Assembly (NCBI GenBank): GCA_944342125.1
Contig: CALVMF010000036.1
Location: 1 to 11,280 of the forward strand
Length of the DNA: 11,280 nt
Direction: 5' to 3'
Origin: an uncultured Bacilli bacterium
Lineage (GTDB): Bacteria; Bacillota_I; Bacilli_A; RFN20; CAG-826
Positions within the stretch are counted from its first letter, which is position 1. Each line of letters begins with the position of its first letter. The translations under genes and the position numbers were made by a program. Positions 1 to 6,639 of this stretch are shown in pieces. Below the pieces are notes generated by a model that was not told where the DNA came from, made no database searches, and saw only the letters and a list, made by a program, of their open reading frames with translations.

Positions 1-194
1 TAGTCATGTTTTGAAAAATCAAAACCAGCTCTTTCATAATATTTTTTCACGGGAAAACAAAAATTATCCAAATAAAAATCCATAGTAACTGGTTTTAGGC
101 CATACATATCGATAATTTCTTCTTCAATTTTGAAACATAAGTTTAAATCATCAAGAAGCGTCCCGTTAAAATCAAAAAATACATTTTTAATCAT
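1..194 (-). CDS. HAD-superfamily hydrolase, N-terminal part (cut by window edge)
   Basis: The first 64 codons of a gene running off the left edge are visible. The protein begins MIKNVFFDFNGTLLDD, which is HAD motif I: D8 is the expected phosphate-accepting nucleophile. The residue two places later, usually Asp (DxDGT), is Asn here (DFNGT), a variant known in some phosphatase-like HAD proteins. The following helical residues (about 17-60) would be the start of a cap domain. It probably hydrolyses a small phosphorylated metabolite in the cytoplasm, but the substrate cannot be read from this fragment. The ATG at 194-192 lies 2 nt after the pepP stop and has no clear Shine-Dalgarno, so translation is probably coupled to pepP as the last visible gene of the yigZ-mrp-pepP operon. 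The C-terminal motifs are outside the window. Confidence 0.8.
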   Translation of the reverse strand, partial: MIKNVFFDFNGTLLDDLNLCFKIEEEIIDMYGLKPVTMDFYLDNFCFPVKKYYERAGFDFSKHD

Positions 195-196
195 AT

Positions 197-1459
197 TTAT
201 CTAAACTTTAAAGCCTTCTCTATGTCATCGACTTCTTTAATAATTGAATTAGAAAGGTTATAACTTCCATCTTCAGTTACTAAAATATCATCCTCGATTC
301 TAATGCCAATTCCAAGTTCTTTAATATATAAACCAGGTTCATCTGTAATTACATTGCCTGGAACAAGAGGTAAATCGCGATCACTTGGATCATGTGTATC
401 TAATCCTAAATGATGTGATACAGAGTGGAAATAATAATTTCTAATTTCGGTTTCATTGTGAATTATACCGATTTCCATCAACCCTTTTGCAAGAATTTCG
501 GTTGCTAAATTATTTAACTCTTTAAGAGTAACCCCAGGTCTAACCGCTTTAATTATTTCTTTATTGCATTTTAAAACAATTTCGTAAACTTGTTTTTGCT
601 TTTCAGTAAATTTTCCTGATGCAGGATATGTTCTAGAAATATCAGCACAATAAAAATTGTTCCTCGCACCTAGATCAAACAAAACTAAATCGTTATCGTT
701 AATAAAAGATTTTGGATTTGGATAATGTAATGTTGTTGCATTTATCCCGCTTGCGCATATTGTAGGAAAAGAAAGTTCGCTAAAATCATAATCTTGTATT
801 GAATAGTAAAATAAAGATGATAATTGATACTCATATAAGCCAGGTCTAATTTTCTTCAAAATATTTTTTAAACCTATATTAGTTTTGTTGATAGCTTCTT
901 TTAACTCTACAATCTCGGCAGAAGATTTAACCATTCTTTTTAGAATAATAGTTTTATAAATATCCTTAAGTTTAAGCCATGGATAGTTAAGAATTAAAGC
1001 TTGCCCAACATCTTTTGTTGTTTTAAAACCATCAAGCAAATTTTCAGGTTCTAAATCCAAATACAAGGTGTCTAATTCTTCAATTCCTGTTCTTTTTCTA
1101 CTAAGAATTAAGTCAAGTTCACTATCAAATTGATTTAATGTAACTACATTATCAATGCCACTAATTTCCCTAGCATCGTCGACGCTTAACCTTTTGCCAA
1201 CCCATTTTTCAATATTCTCGTTTTGCTCAGGAATAAACAGAAATTCGGTGGCTACTCCATGTTGTTTATATGCTACAAAAACAGAATTTTCTTCGCAAAT
1301 CCCCGTTAAATAGTAAAAATTTCTATTAACTTCAAAAGGATAACTTTCATCTGCGCTTTTCTTAACTGAAGCCCCTGCATAAAGAATAACAACGCTATTA
1401 TTATCTATCGTATTGTATATTTTTTCTCTACGCTCAATATACTCATTTTTATTAATCAT
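197..1459 (-). CDS. pepP: Xaa-Pro aminopeptidase (aminopeptidase P, M24B)
   Basis: This is a cytoplasmic metallopeptidase that removes an N-terminal residue preceding proline. The 420-residue protein has an N-terminal aminopeptidase-P domain (about 1-160) and a C-terminal pita-bread catalytic domain (about 175-415). The dinuclear metal ligands are all present: D262 (FDLGA), D273 (ADISRTYP), H349 (SHHLGLD), E374 (DEPGLY) and E389 (RIEDD), with supporting His residues H245 and H356. The length is usual for bacterial PepP. I chose the ATG at 1459 over an in-frame GTG at 1468: a Shine-Dalgarno AGGTGA at 1470-1465 sits 5 nt before the ATG but overlaps the GTG. This start lies 1 nt after the mrp stop, so the Shine-Dalgarno is embedded in the last mrp codons. 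The family assignment is firm; a role in proline-peptide turnover is inferred from the family. Confidence 0.95.
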   Translation of the reverse strand: MINKNEYIERREKIYNTIDNNSVVILYAGASVKKSADESYPFEVNRNFYYLTGICEENSVFVAYKQHGVATEFLFIPEQNENIEKWVGKRLSVDDAREISGIDNVVTLNQFDSELDLILSRKRTGIEELDTLYLDLEPENLLDGFKTTKDVGQALILNYPWLKLKDIYKTIILKRMVKSSAEIVELKEAINKTNIGLKNILKKIRPGLYEYQLSSLFYYSIQDYDFSELSFPTICASGINATTLHYPNPKSFINDNDLVLFDLGARNNFYCADISRTYPASGKFTEKQKQVYEIVLKCNKEIIKAVRPGVTLKELNNLATEILAKGLMEIGIIHNETEIRNYYFHSVSHHLGLDTHDPSDRDLPLVPGNVITDEPGLYIKELGIGIRIEDDILVTEDGSYNLSNSIIKEVDDIEKALKFR

Positions 1460-1460
1460 A

Positions 1461-2327
1461 TTACTCACCTAATAATTTCAAAATTTCGTCTATTACAGGT
1501 TGTATTTCATTCATGTCAACTTGTTCTATATTGCCAGAATCAACTAGTTCAGCCACACCTTCTTTAATAGGTAATTTTGCTAAAGCCTTAAGTTCTGTTT
1601 CTTTGGCAAAAGAATCCAATTTACTCTTGCCATAAATCGAGATCTTTTCTCCACATTTAGGGCAGAGAACATAACTCATATTTTCGACAACTCCTAAAAT
1701 AGGGATGTTCATCATTTTTGCCATGTTAATAGCTTTTTTCACAATTAAAGAAACTAAATCTTGAGGTGATGTAACTATAACGATAGAGTCTAAAGGTAAA
1801 GATTGAAATGCAGTTAAAGTCACGTCGCTTGTTCCTGGAGGCATATCAATTAATAAAACATCTAATTCTCCCCATGCAACATCTGTATAAAATTGTTTTA
1901 AAAGCGAAGATACTAAGCTTCCTCGCCAAATAATTGGATCATCTTCATGCTCTAACATCATATTTGTAGAAATAACTTTAATTCCACTATATGTTTCAGC
2001 AGGTACAATTAACCTATCTTCGTTTCCATAAGCTGCTTTGTGAATATTAAAAACTTTTGGAATAGATGGACCAACGATATCTCCATCTAAAATTCCAACT
2101 TTTTTATTTACTCTAGTGAGATAACTTGCTAGCAAAGAAGTAACGAAACTTTTACCAACTCCACCTTTTCCACTCACTACGCCAATTATCTTTTTAATTT
2201 TTGTGCTTTTGTTTGGTTCGCATTTTGCTATTCCACCACCTGAAGCTCCGCAACTTCCATCAGGATTTGCAGAAGCGCAACCTGCACAATTATGATCACA
2301 ATCTGGCGAATATAATTTAACTCTCAT
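1461..2327 (-). CDS. mrp: Mrp/NBP35-family P-loop ATPase, Fe-S cluster carrier
   Basis: This 288-residue protein is of the Mrp/ApbC/Nbp35 type, which binds and transfers Fe-S clusters to apo-proteins in the cytoplasm. An N-terminal Cys-rich segment has C10, C14, C17 and C26. It is followed by the deviant Walker A GKGGVGKS (53-60), the DGDIVGPS switch region, the WRG segment (134-136), the DMPPGTSD motif near 161 and the cluster-binding CPKC (222-225). Two adjacent ATGs exist at 2330 and 2327. The Shine-Dalgarno GGAGGT at 2338-2333 is only 2 nt from the first but 5 nt from the second, so I use 2327. The start overlaps the end of yigZ by 11 bp, and the stop is 1 nt before the pepP ATG, indicating one transcript with coupled translation. 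The invariant Arg of WRG is encoded by CGA, useful because it shows CGA still means Arg here. Confidence 0.95.
   Translation of the reverse strand: MRVKLYSPDCDHNCAGCASANPDGSCGASGGGIAKCEPNKSTKIKKIIGVVSGKGGVGKSFVTSLLASYLTRVNKKVGILDGDIVGPSIPKVFNIHKAAYGNEDRLIVPAETYSGIKVISTNMMLEHEDDPIIWRGSLVSSLLKQFYTDVAWGELDVLLIDMPPGTSDVTLTAFQSLPLDSIVIVTSPQDLVSLIVKKAINMAKMMNIPILGVVENMSYVLCPKCGEKISIYGKSKLDSFAKETELKALAKLPIKEGVAELVDSGNIEQVDMNEIQPVIDEILKLLGE
1465..1470 (-). promoter_or_regulatory. Shine-Dalgarno that decides the pepP start
   Basis: AGGTGA on the minus strand lies 5 nt before the ATG at 1459. It overlaps the alternative GTG codon at 1468, so it supports the ATG and a protein three residues shorter. 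It lies inside the final codons of mrp. Confidence 0.75.
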
Positions 2328-2937
2328 CATTAACCTCCGTTTTCAATAGGTAAGGAACCGCCGCTACAAACTCTACCTTATTTAAAAACATATTTAGACT
2401 TTCTTTTTTAAAGTCTGTATCGGCTAAAAAATCCATAACTATTTTATCATTAAAAAGAGTTTTTATAACGCAATAATGCATCTTTTTTAAAAAGCTAAGG
2501 AAAATATCATAAGTCTCAATTTCAAGTGTTACTCTTACTTTTATTTTTTCAACCAATTTGCATTTTATTGAATTTTTAAATGCTTCCTGAGCTGTTCGAA
2601 GGTATGTTCTAGTTAATCTACCAGCTCCAAGTAATGTTCCGCCAAAATATCTAACTACAACTATCGCAGTATTTATCAAATTATTTGACTCTAGAACATT
2701 TAAAATAGGTTTCCCTGCAGTGCCACTTGGTTCTCCATTATCACTAGATTTCATGGTGTTTTCATAAATATAGGCGTAACAATAATGGGTAGCTTTTGGA
2801 TATTTTTCTTTTAACGTTTCAAAAGTATTTTGAAAATCAGCTAGAGATTCAATAGGAAAAATAATCCCGATGAATTTCGATTTTTCGACCTCTAGTTTTA
2901 TAGTCGTAAGCTCTTTAACAATATATTTATTTTTCAT
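2317..2937 (-). CDS. yigZ: YigZ/IMPACT family protein
   Basis: The 206-residue protein matches the YigZ family in length and order. An N-terminal UPF0029/IMPACT domain (about 15-125) contains the signature segments ATHYCYAY, SSDNGEPSGTAGKPIL, VVVRYFGGTLLGAGRL and TRTYLRTAQEA. A C-terminal ferredoxin-like domain (about 138-200) resembles part of EF-G. Eukaryotic IMPACT proteins regulate the GCN2 kinase; the bacterial biochemical role is not established, so I name only the family. It is the first gene of the minus-strand operon with mrp and pepP and overlaps mrp. The ATG at 2937 has no Shine-Dalgarno. A TATAAT on the minus strand (2957-2952) ends 14 nt before the ATG, which predicts a 5' leader of only a few nucleotides. 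Confidence 0.93.
   Translation of the reverse strand: MKNKYIVKELTTIKLEVEKSKFIGIIFPIESLADFQNTFETLKEKYPKATHYCYAYIYENTMKSSDNGEPSGTAGKPILNVLESNNLINTAIVVVRYFGGTLLGAGRLTRTYLRTAQEAFKNSIKCKLVEKIKVRVTLEIETYDIFLSFLKKMHYCVIKTLFNDKIVMDFLADTDFKKESLNMFLNKVEFVAAVPYLLKTEVNDES
2333..2338 (-). promoter_or_regulatory. Shine-Dalgarno that decides the mrp start
   Basis: GGAGGT on the minus strand is inside the 3' end of yigZ. Spacing is 5 nt to the second of two tandem ATGs (2327) and only 2 nt to the first (2330), favouring the second. Confidence 0.7.
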
Positions 2938-2945
2938 AAAACTCT

Positions 2946-2967
2946 TAAGTTATTATATAATAACTTA
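2946..2967. promoter_or_regulatory. Divergent promoter inside a 22-bp perfect palindrome
   Basis: Every base from 2946 to 2967 pairs with its mirror image around the centre at 2956/2957. The palindrome fills most of the 36-bp gap between the divergent yigZ and CPBP-protease ATGs. A perfect TATAAT occurs at 2956-2961 on the plus strand and, by symmetry, at 2957-2952 on the minus strand. For the plus promoter a weak -35 (TTCATA, 2933-2938) is spaced 17 bp away. The symmetry would also suit a dimeric regulator controlling both operons; that is inference. Confidence 0.6.
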
Positions 2968-2973
2968 CAAGTT

Positions 2974-3891
2974 ATGAGCGAAAAAGTTAAATGTAAAAAA
3001 TGCGGACTTGAAATCGATCCTGATTGTCAAACTTGTCCTTATTGTGGATACCCTCAACATGAAGAAATAGAAGGTAAAAATGAATCAAATAGCAAGCGAA
3101 TTACAAACGCTTTTTTTGATAAACCACAAACACAAATTAATGATGAAAAGCAAAGCAATTCAAAAATTACTTTTTTCTCATTCAACTCTAGAACAATAGA
3201 TATTAATCCTTATAAATCGCTAGCTTTTTTTATAATTGGTTTTTTCTTACTCAAGACAATTGCACTTATTTTTTCATTAATAGCTAGTACACAAAGCTGG
3301 TATTTTAATGTAAGTGGCGCTGCAACTTCCGCCATTAATTTTTCTTCATATTTTCTAATTTTCGGGATATTCGTTTTAACTTTAGGCAAAGATATTTCGA
3401 AGATTTTTAAAGAATTTACAAAATCTGATTCCTATATTTATGGCATCGCTTTTGGCTTTTTCATGATGATAGTAAGCTCTGCTGTTACCTCGTTCATGAA
3501 CCTATTTCAACAAGCTGGAGTCAATGCAAATGAAGCCGCAATTGATAGCACAACTTCTTTATATCCTTTCCTTTCTATCGTAATTTTTGGAATGATTGGT
3601 CCAATATGTGAAGAATTTACTTACCGAGTTGGTCTTTTTACTTTTATTAAAAAATATAATAGAGTTGCAGCTTATTTAATTACCGCACTGGTTTTCGGAC
3701 TTTTGCACTTTACATTCAATATTGATACGATTGTTACCGAATTAATTAACCTACCAAGCTATATCGTGTCAGGTCTTCTACTTTGTTACTTTTATGACTA
3801 CAAGGGATTTGGAGCAAGCACTATTGCACACATAACCAATAATTTATTTGCACTTTTGATGCAATTAATTTTAAGTTCGATAGTATTATGA
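2974..3891 (+). CDS. Zinc-ribbon CPBP-family intramembrane glutamic protease
   Basis: This 305-residue membrane protein joins a cytosolic zinc ribbon to a CPBP (Abi/Rce1-like) protease domain. Residues 7-24 carry C7-x2-C10 and C21-x2-C24. A polar linker (about 28-70) follows, then about seven or eight hydrophobic segments from residue 78 to the C-terminus. The catalytic motifs are visible: EEFTYR (EExxxR), FGLLH (FxxxH) and HITNN (HxxxN). The family cleaves within or near membranes; the substrate is unknown, and bacterial members are linked to bacteriocin self-immunity and protein processing. The ATG at 2974 is kept because the zinc ribbon starts immediately after it, yet no Shine-Dalgarno precedes it and the TATAAT ends only 12 nt upstream, so the mRNA may be leaderless. 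Its TGA stop overlaps the next ATG (ATGA). Confidence 0.9.
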   Translation: MSEKVKCKKCGLEIDPDCQTCPYCGYPQHEEIEGKNESNSKRITNAFFDKPQTQINDEKQSNSKITFFSFNSRTIDINPYKSLAFFIIGFFLLKTIALIFSLIASTQSWYFNVSGAATSAINFSSYFLIFGIFVLTLGKDISKIFKEFTKSDSYIYGIAFGFFMMIVSSAVTSFMNLFQQAGVNANEAAIDSTTSLYPFLSIVIFGMIGPICEEFTYRVGLFTFIKKYNRVAAYLITALVFGLLHFTFNIDTIVTELINLPSYIVSGLLLCYFYDYKGFGASTIAHITNNLFALLMQLILSSIVL

Positions 3892-4778
3892 AAAAATTTT
3901 TAACCTCAAATAAACTAAAATTTATTGCTTGTTTTTCGATGCTTTTCGATCACATAGGAAAAATAATTTATTTATTTTTTCCAAACGACACAACCTATTG
4001 GGTCAATTATTCCTTTTCAATTATTGGTAGAATTGCTCTCCCTATATTTCTTTTCCTAATTATAGAAGGCTTTTATCATACTAAAGATATAAAAAAGTAT
4101 TTTTTAAGATTAGGTGCTGTAGGATCCTTAGTTGCGATTGGAGAAATTATTCTTTCATTAATTCCTCAACTAGCTCTTACAGACATTATATTTAAAGCAG
4201 GCAATATTTTTGTTGAATTAATATTAACTCTTTCGGTTTTTTATTTGTTTAATAGTTCCAAAACTAACATTAAAATACTCACTTTATTACCACTTTTATA
4301 TTTTATATTGTGTCTTCTTTTGCAAAATGGAGTTATTTATATAGAAAACGACATATTAAAAGGGATTCTAAGTGGTTTCATGAGCCAATATTCGTTTATC
4401 ACACCTTTAATTATTGTTTTGTTCATTAGCATCCATTATTTATATAGAAAACTTTTAACAAATAAATATTATGAGCAAGAGCTTCAAACAATCAACACAG
4501 AACTTTTATTCAAAAATGTTAGAATAAGTTCCTTTATTTTTACTATTACGATTGTTTCTCTTTTAATGTATTTATTAACTTATTTTATAAAGGACGCCAC
4601 AACTTTAAACACCGATCTCGTAATCAATACGTACTTCATAATTTCAGTTCCGTTTATTTATTTTTATAACGGTAATAAAGGTAGCGATAACAAAATTCTT
4701 CAGAAAGCGTATTATTTGTTTTATCCAATTCACTTAGTTATCATTTTTTTAATAACTTACTTAGTAAGTTTAATTTAA
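3888..4778 (+). CDS. TraX-family integral membrane protein
   Basis: The 296-residue protein is almost wholly hydrophobic, with about eight predicted transmembrane segments. It shows the typical TraX-family N-terminus: a short basic start, then LKFIACFSMLFDHIGKI, a GRIALPIFLFLIIEGF segment and a YHTKDIKKYFLRL segment. The family's closing motif (LFYPIHL) lies near the C-terminus. TraX of the F plasmid acetylates the N-terminus of pilin, and the family resembles membrane acyltransferases. Chromosomal Firmicute members like this one have no known substrate, and no conjugation genes are nearby, so a conjugative role is unlikely. The ATG overlaps the CPBP-protease stop by 4 bp (ATGA), indicating coupled translation; thioredoxin follows after 14 nt. 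The family call is fairly sure; the reaction is inference. Confidence 0.82.
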   Translation: MKKFLTSNKLKFIACFSMLFDHIGKIIYLFFPNDTTYWVNYSFSIIGRIALPIFLFLIIEGFYHTKDIKKYFLRLGAVGSLVAIGEIILSLIPQLALTDIIFKAGNIFVELILTLSVFYLFNSSKTNIKILTLLPLLYFILCLLLQNGVIYIENDILKGILSGFMSQYSFITPLIIVLFISIHYLYRKLLTNKYYEQELQTINTELLFKNVRISSFIFTITIVSLLMYLLTYFIKDATTLNTDLVINTYFIISVPFIYFYNGNKGSDNKILQKAYYLFYPIHLVIIFLITYLVSLI

Positions 4779-4784
4779 AGGAGG
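4777..4784 (+). promoter_or_regulatory. Strong Shine-Dalgarno supporting the TTG start of trx
   Basis: AAAGGAGG is a near-perfect anti-16S match 8 nt before the TTG at 4793. There is no ATG at a suitable distance, so it settles the unusual start codon. Confidence 0.85.
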
Positions 4785-4792
4785 ATAAAAAG

Positions 4793-5104
4793 TTGTTAAT
4801 ACATTTAGAAAAGAACCAAGATTTTAAGAACTTAATTAAAGAGGGTGTGACCTTAGTTGACTTTTATGCAACGCGGTGCGGACCTTGTAAGATGTTAGCA
4901 CCTCAACTTGAACAACTTGCTGAAAAACGTCAAGACATCAATGTTATTAAAATTGATGTTGATCAACACGAGGAGTTAGCTGCTGAATTTAACATTCGTG
5001 TTATCCCAACATTAATTTTGTTTAAAGATGGAGCAAATATTAACGTTTCAAGCGGTTTTAAAACTGCTGCAGCACTAGAAAATCTAATTAATACTGCTTT
5101 CTAA
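4793..5104 (+). CDS. trxA: Thioredoxin
   Basis: This is a 103-residue single-domain thioredoxin, the general cytoplasmic dithiol reductant. It has the standard fold order: LVDFYAT strand, active site C29-G-P-C32, IKIDVD strand, and the cis-proline segment VIPTLILFKDG. Length is normal. The start is TTG with an excellent Shine-Dalgarno. Under the standard code residue 28, directly before CGPC, is Arg (codon CGG at 4874-4876). In thioredoxins this residue is almost always Trp (W31 of E. coli). Every other family feature is intact, so I read this as evidence that CGG encodes Trp in this organism, or else as a true Trp-to-Arg change. It is the last gene of the CPBP-TraX-trx operon, with no terminator before the convergent TnpB element; a role for it in reducing ribonucleotide reductase is possible. 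Confidence 0.95.
   Translation: MLIHLEKNQDFKNLIKEGVTLVDFYATRCGPCKMLAPQLEQLAEKRQDINVIKIDVDQHEELAAEFNIRVIPTLILFKDGANINVSSGFKTAAALENLINTAF
4874..4876 (+). other. In-frame CGG at the conserved Trp position of thioredoxin
   Basis: The codons read GCA ACG CGG TGC GGA CCT TGT, giving A-T-(CGG)-C-G-P-C. This is the only in-frame CGG in the three plus-strand genes. The family residue at this place is Trp, normally TGG, one base away. It is a candidate recoded codon. Confidence 0.6.
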
Positions 5105-5143
5105 CTACTTATCGCAGTGAAAATTTTCCTACGATTTCTTATT

Positions 5144-5176
5144 TTATAGGTCTATAAGCTTTCGCTTATCCTATAA
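5144..5176 (-). repeat. Right-end subterminal hairpin of the TnpB element
   Basis: On the plus strand TATAGG, then a TCT bulge, then ATAAGC, a TTTC loop, GCTTAT and CCTATA. This gives two 6-bp helices (7 with the outer T-A pair) separated by a three-base bulge on one side. Read on the tnpB strand the loop is GAAA. It lies about 70 nt past the tnpB stop, the usual place for the element end and for the 3' part of an omega RNA. Confidence 0.7.
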
Positions 5177-5330
5177 TATGACCTCCATAAGCATAAATTC
5201 GGTAAAGACTTTACCTACTAAAGAATGGATGTATTATGGGTAGTAATCACGCGTAATTATAAGGTGTGCTTTGTGATTCATGACTCACAAGCACATCTTT
5301 TTTATTTTCGATTTGATTACTTCCTAGTGG
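5144..5330 (-). ncRNA. Putative omega RNA (reRNA) region of TnpB
   Basis: In characterised IS200/IS605 elements the guide RNA overlaps the 3' end of tnpB and runs through the right end into the flank. The corresponding stretch here holds the last tnpB codons, a 15-nt palindrome GGTAAAGACTTTACC (5201-5215) and the bulged end hairpin (5144-5176). The guide would then be copied from flanking DNA just beyond 5144, towards the trx stop. The limits are inferred by analogy, not seen directly; the 5' limit inside tnpB is a guess. Confidence 0.45.
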
Positions 5331-6596
5331 TTGTAAATAGTATTTTAACTTGTTTTTATCACAATCACTTAAAAGTTTGTGAAACTCACTAGGCTTTAAC
5401 TTAGATGTCCCCCACCTAAGTTCATTTTTCATATATTTAAATAGATTACATGCGGCATTGAAATCTCTATCGATTTCAAAACCACAGTTCTCACATCTAA
5501 AAACCCTATCATACATTGATAAGGATTCATTTATATGACCACACTTAATACACTTTTTAGAACTTGGGAAGAATTTATTAGCTTCGACAAATTCTCGAGA
5601 AAGTAAAGCACATTTTTGTTTGATTTTATTTTTTAGCTCGTAAAAAGATAAATCCTGGGCTCGTTTTGCAAAAGATTTTCTTTTTTGCATATCTTTTATA
5701 CTTAAATCTTCCATACATATTGCTGAAAAGTTCCTTGTTAAGACTGAAGCAATTTTATTAACATTATCTTTTCTGATATTAACAATTCTTGTATGAAGTT
5801 TAGCAATCTTCTTTGATAACTTAATATAATTATTTGATTTTGGTGTTGGATCATCAGCACTTCTAGGATGAACTTTACGGTCAAGTTGTTTATATAATCT
5901 TTTAAGTCTTCTTATTTTTTTCTCTAATGGTTTATTTGCCTCAATATTTAAGCCGCTTGATGCTGTAAGATATTGAGCTAGCCCAACATCAATTCCTATA
6001 GCATTTTTAGTAGCTAAAACTGGGTAGTTTAGTTTCTTTATATAGTTTTCACGTGAAACTTTATATAAGATGCAGCAATAATATTTATCTAGTTCTTTTT
6101 TAAAAGTTCCATTAATAATTGGACAATCTTTAAATCTCAATCTATCTTTGATTTTAATAGGACTAATATTTTTATCTATCTCGATATAATGATGTGTCTT
6201 ATTAGGAATTTCCACAACTTTAAATTCTCTAGAACTTAAAAGAAAGGATTCACTAAATAATGTTTTTTCATCTTTAAATCTTAAAGTTTTGTCTTCGCTA
6301 TCAGAGTGAACTTTTTTAATAATAGCTTTACTTAGATTTTCAAAGACTCGTTTAATAAGAGTTTCTGAAACATCTTTTAAAAAAGTAAAACCATCCTTGT
6401 TTTTAACGAAGTGAAGATTAATTTCTCCACCAGACAATATCTTTCCACTAGATTTTAATGTCTCGTTAAAAACATTTACTCCATAGTTATAAATAAATCT
6501 CGCCTTATAAAACATGTCTTCTAAAAAGGTTTGTTGAGCTTTATTTAAACGTAAATTTACTTTTTGTGTTAAATAACAATACTCCTTATTTTCCAT
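5247..6596 (-). CDS. tnpB: RNA-guided endonuclease TnpB
   Basis: This 449-residue protein has a full TnpB layout: an N-terminal recognition/wedge region (1-195), then a split RuvC nuclease. RuvC-I is AIGIDVG with D203, RuvC-II is ICMEDLS with E296, and RuvC-III is DRDFNAACN with D378. A zinc finger between II and III has C349-x2-C352 and C368-x2-C371. All three catalytic acids are intact, so it is probably active as an omega-RNA-guided DNA nuclease. It is a little longer than many family members, with a tail of about 55 residues after RWGTS that overlaps the likely omega-RNA region. The ATG at 6596 has a Shine-Dalgarno AAGGAG (6607-6602) at 5 nt. The stop is TGA. It contains no CGG codon. No tnpA is present in the window. 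Confidence 0.93.
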   Translation of the reverse strand: MENKEYCYLTQKVNLRLNKAQQTFLEDMFYKARFIYNYGVNVFNETLKSSGKILSGGEINLHFVKNKDGFTFLKDVSETLIKRVFENLSKAIIKKVHSDSEDKTLRFKDEKTLFSESFLLSSREFKVVEIPNKTHHYIEIDKNISPIKIKDRLRFKDCPIINGTFKKELDKYYCCILYKVSRENYIKKLNYPVLATKNAIGIDVGLAQYLTASSGLNIEANKPLEKKIRRLKRLYKQLDRKVHPRSADDPTPKSNNYIKLSKKIAKLHTRIVNIRKDNVNKIASVLTRNFSAICMEDLSIKDMQKRKSFAKRAQDLSFYELKNKIKQKCALLSREFVEANKFFPSSKKCIKCGHINESLSMYDRVFRCENCGFEIDRDFNAACNLFKYMKNELRWGTSKLKPSEFHKLLSDCDKNKLKYYLQPLGSNQIENKKDVLVSHESQSTPYNYA

Positions 6597-6612
6597 ACAA
6601 TCTCCTTATTTT

Positions 6613-6639
6613 GATAGAGAGTTTTCCCCTCTCACTATC
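6613..6639 (-). repeat. Left-end subterminal hairpin of the TnpB element
   Basis: On the plus strand GATA-GAGAG, loop TTTTCCC, CTCTC, a two-base AC bulge, then TATC. The 4-bp and 5-bp helices with a one-sided bulge match the imperfect palindrome expected at an IS200/IS605 left end. It lies about 17 nt upstream of the tnpB ATG. Confidence 0.6.

Noticed and set aside
3889..3891. TGA read as Trp (Mycoplasma-type code)
   Set aside because: TGA ends the CPBP protein at a natural length in an ATGA overlap and also ends tnpB, while Trp is otherwise TGG; TGA is a stop here.
3888..4778. Conjugation gene, because of TraX similarity
   Set aside because: No pilin, relaxase or other transfer genes are nearby, and chromosomal TraX-family proteins are common in Firmicutes.
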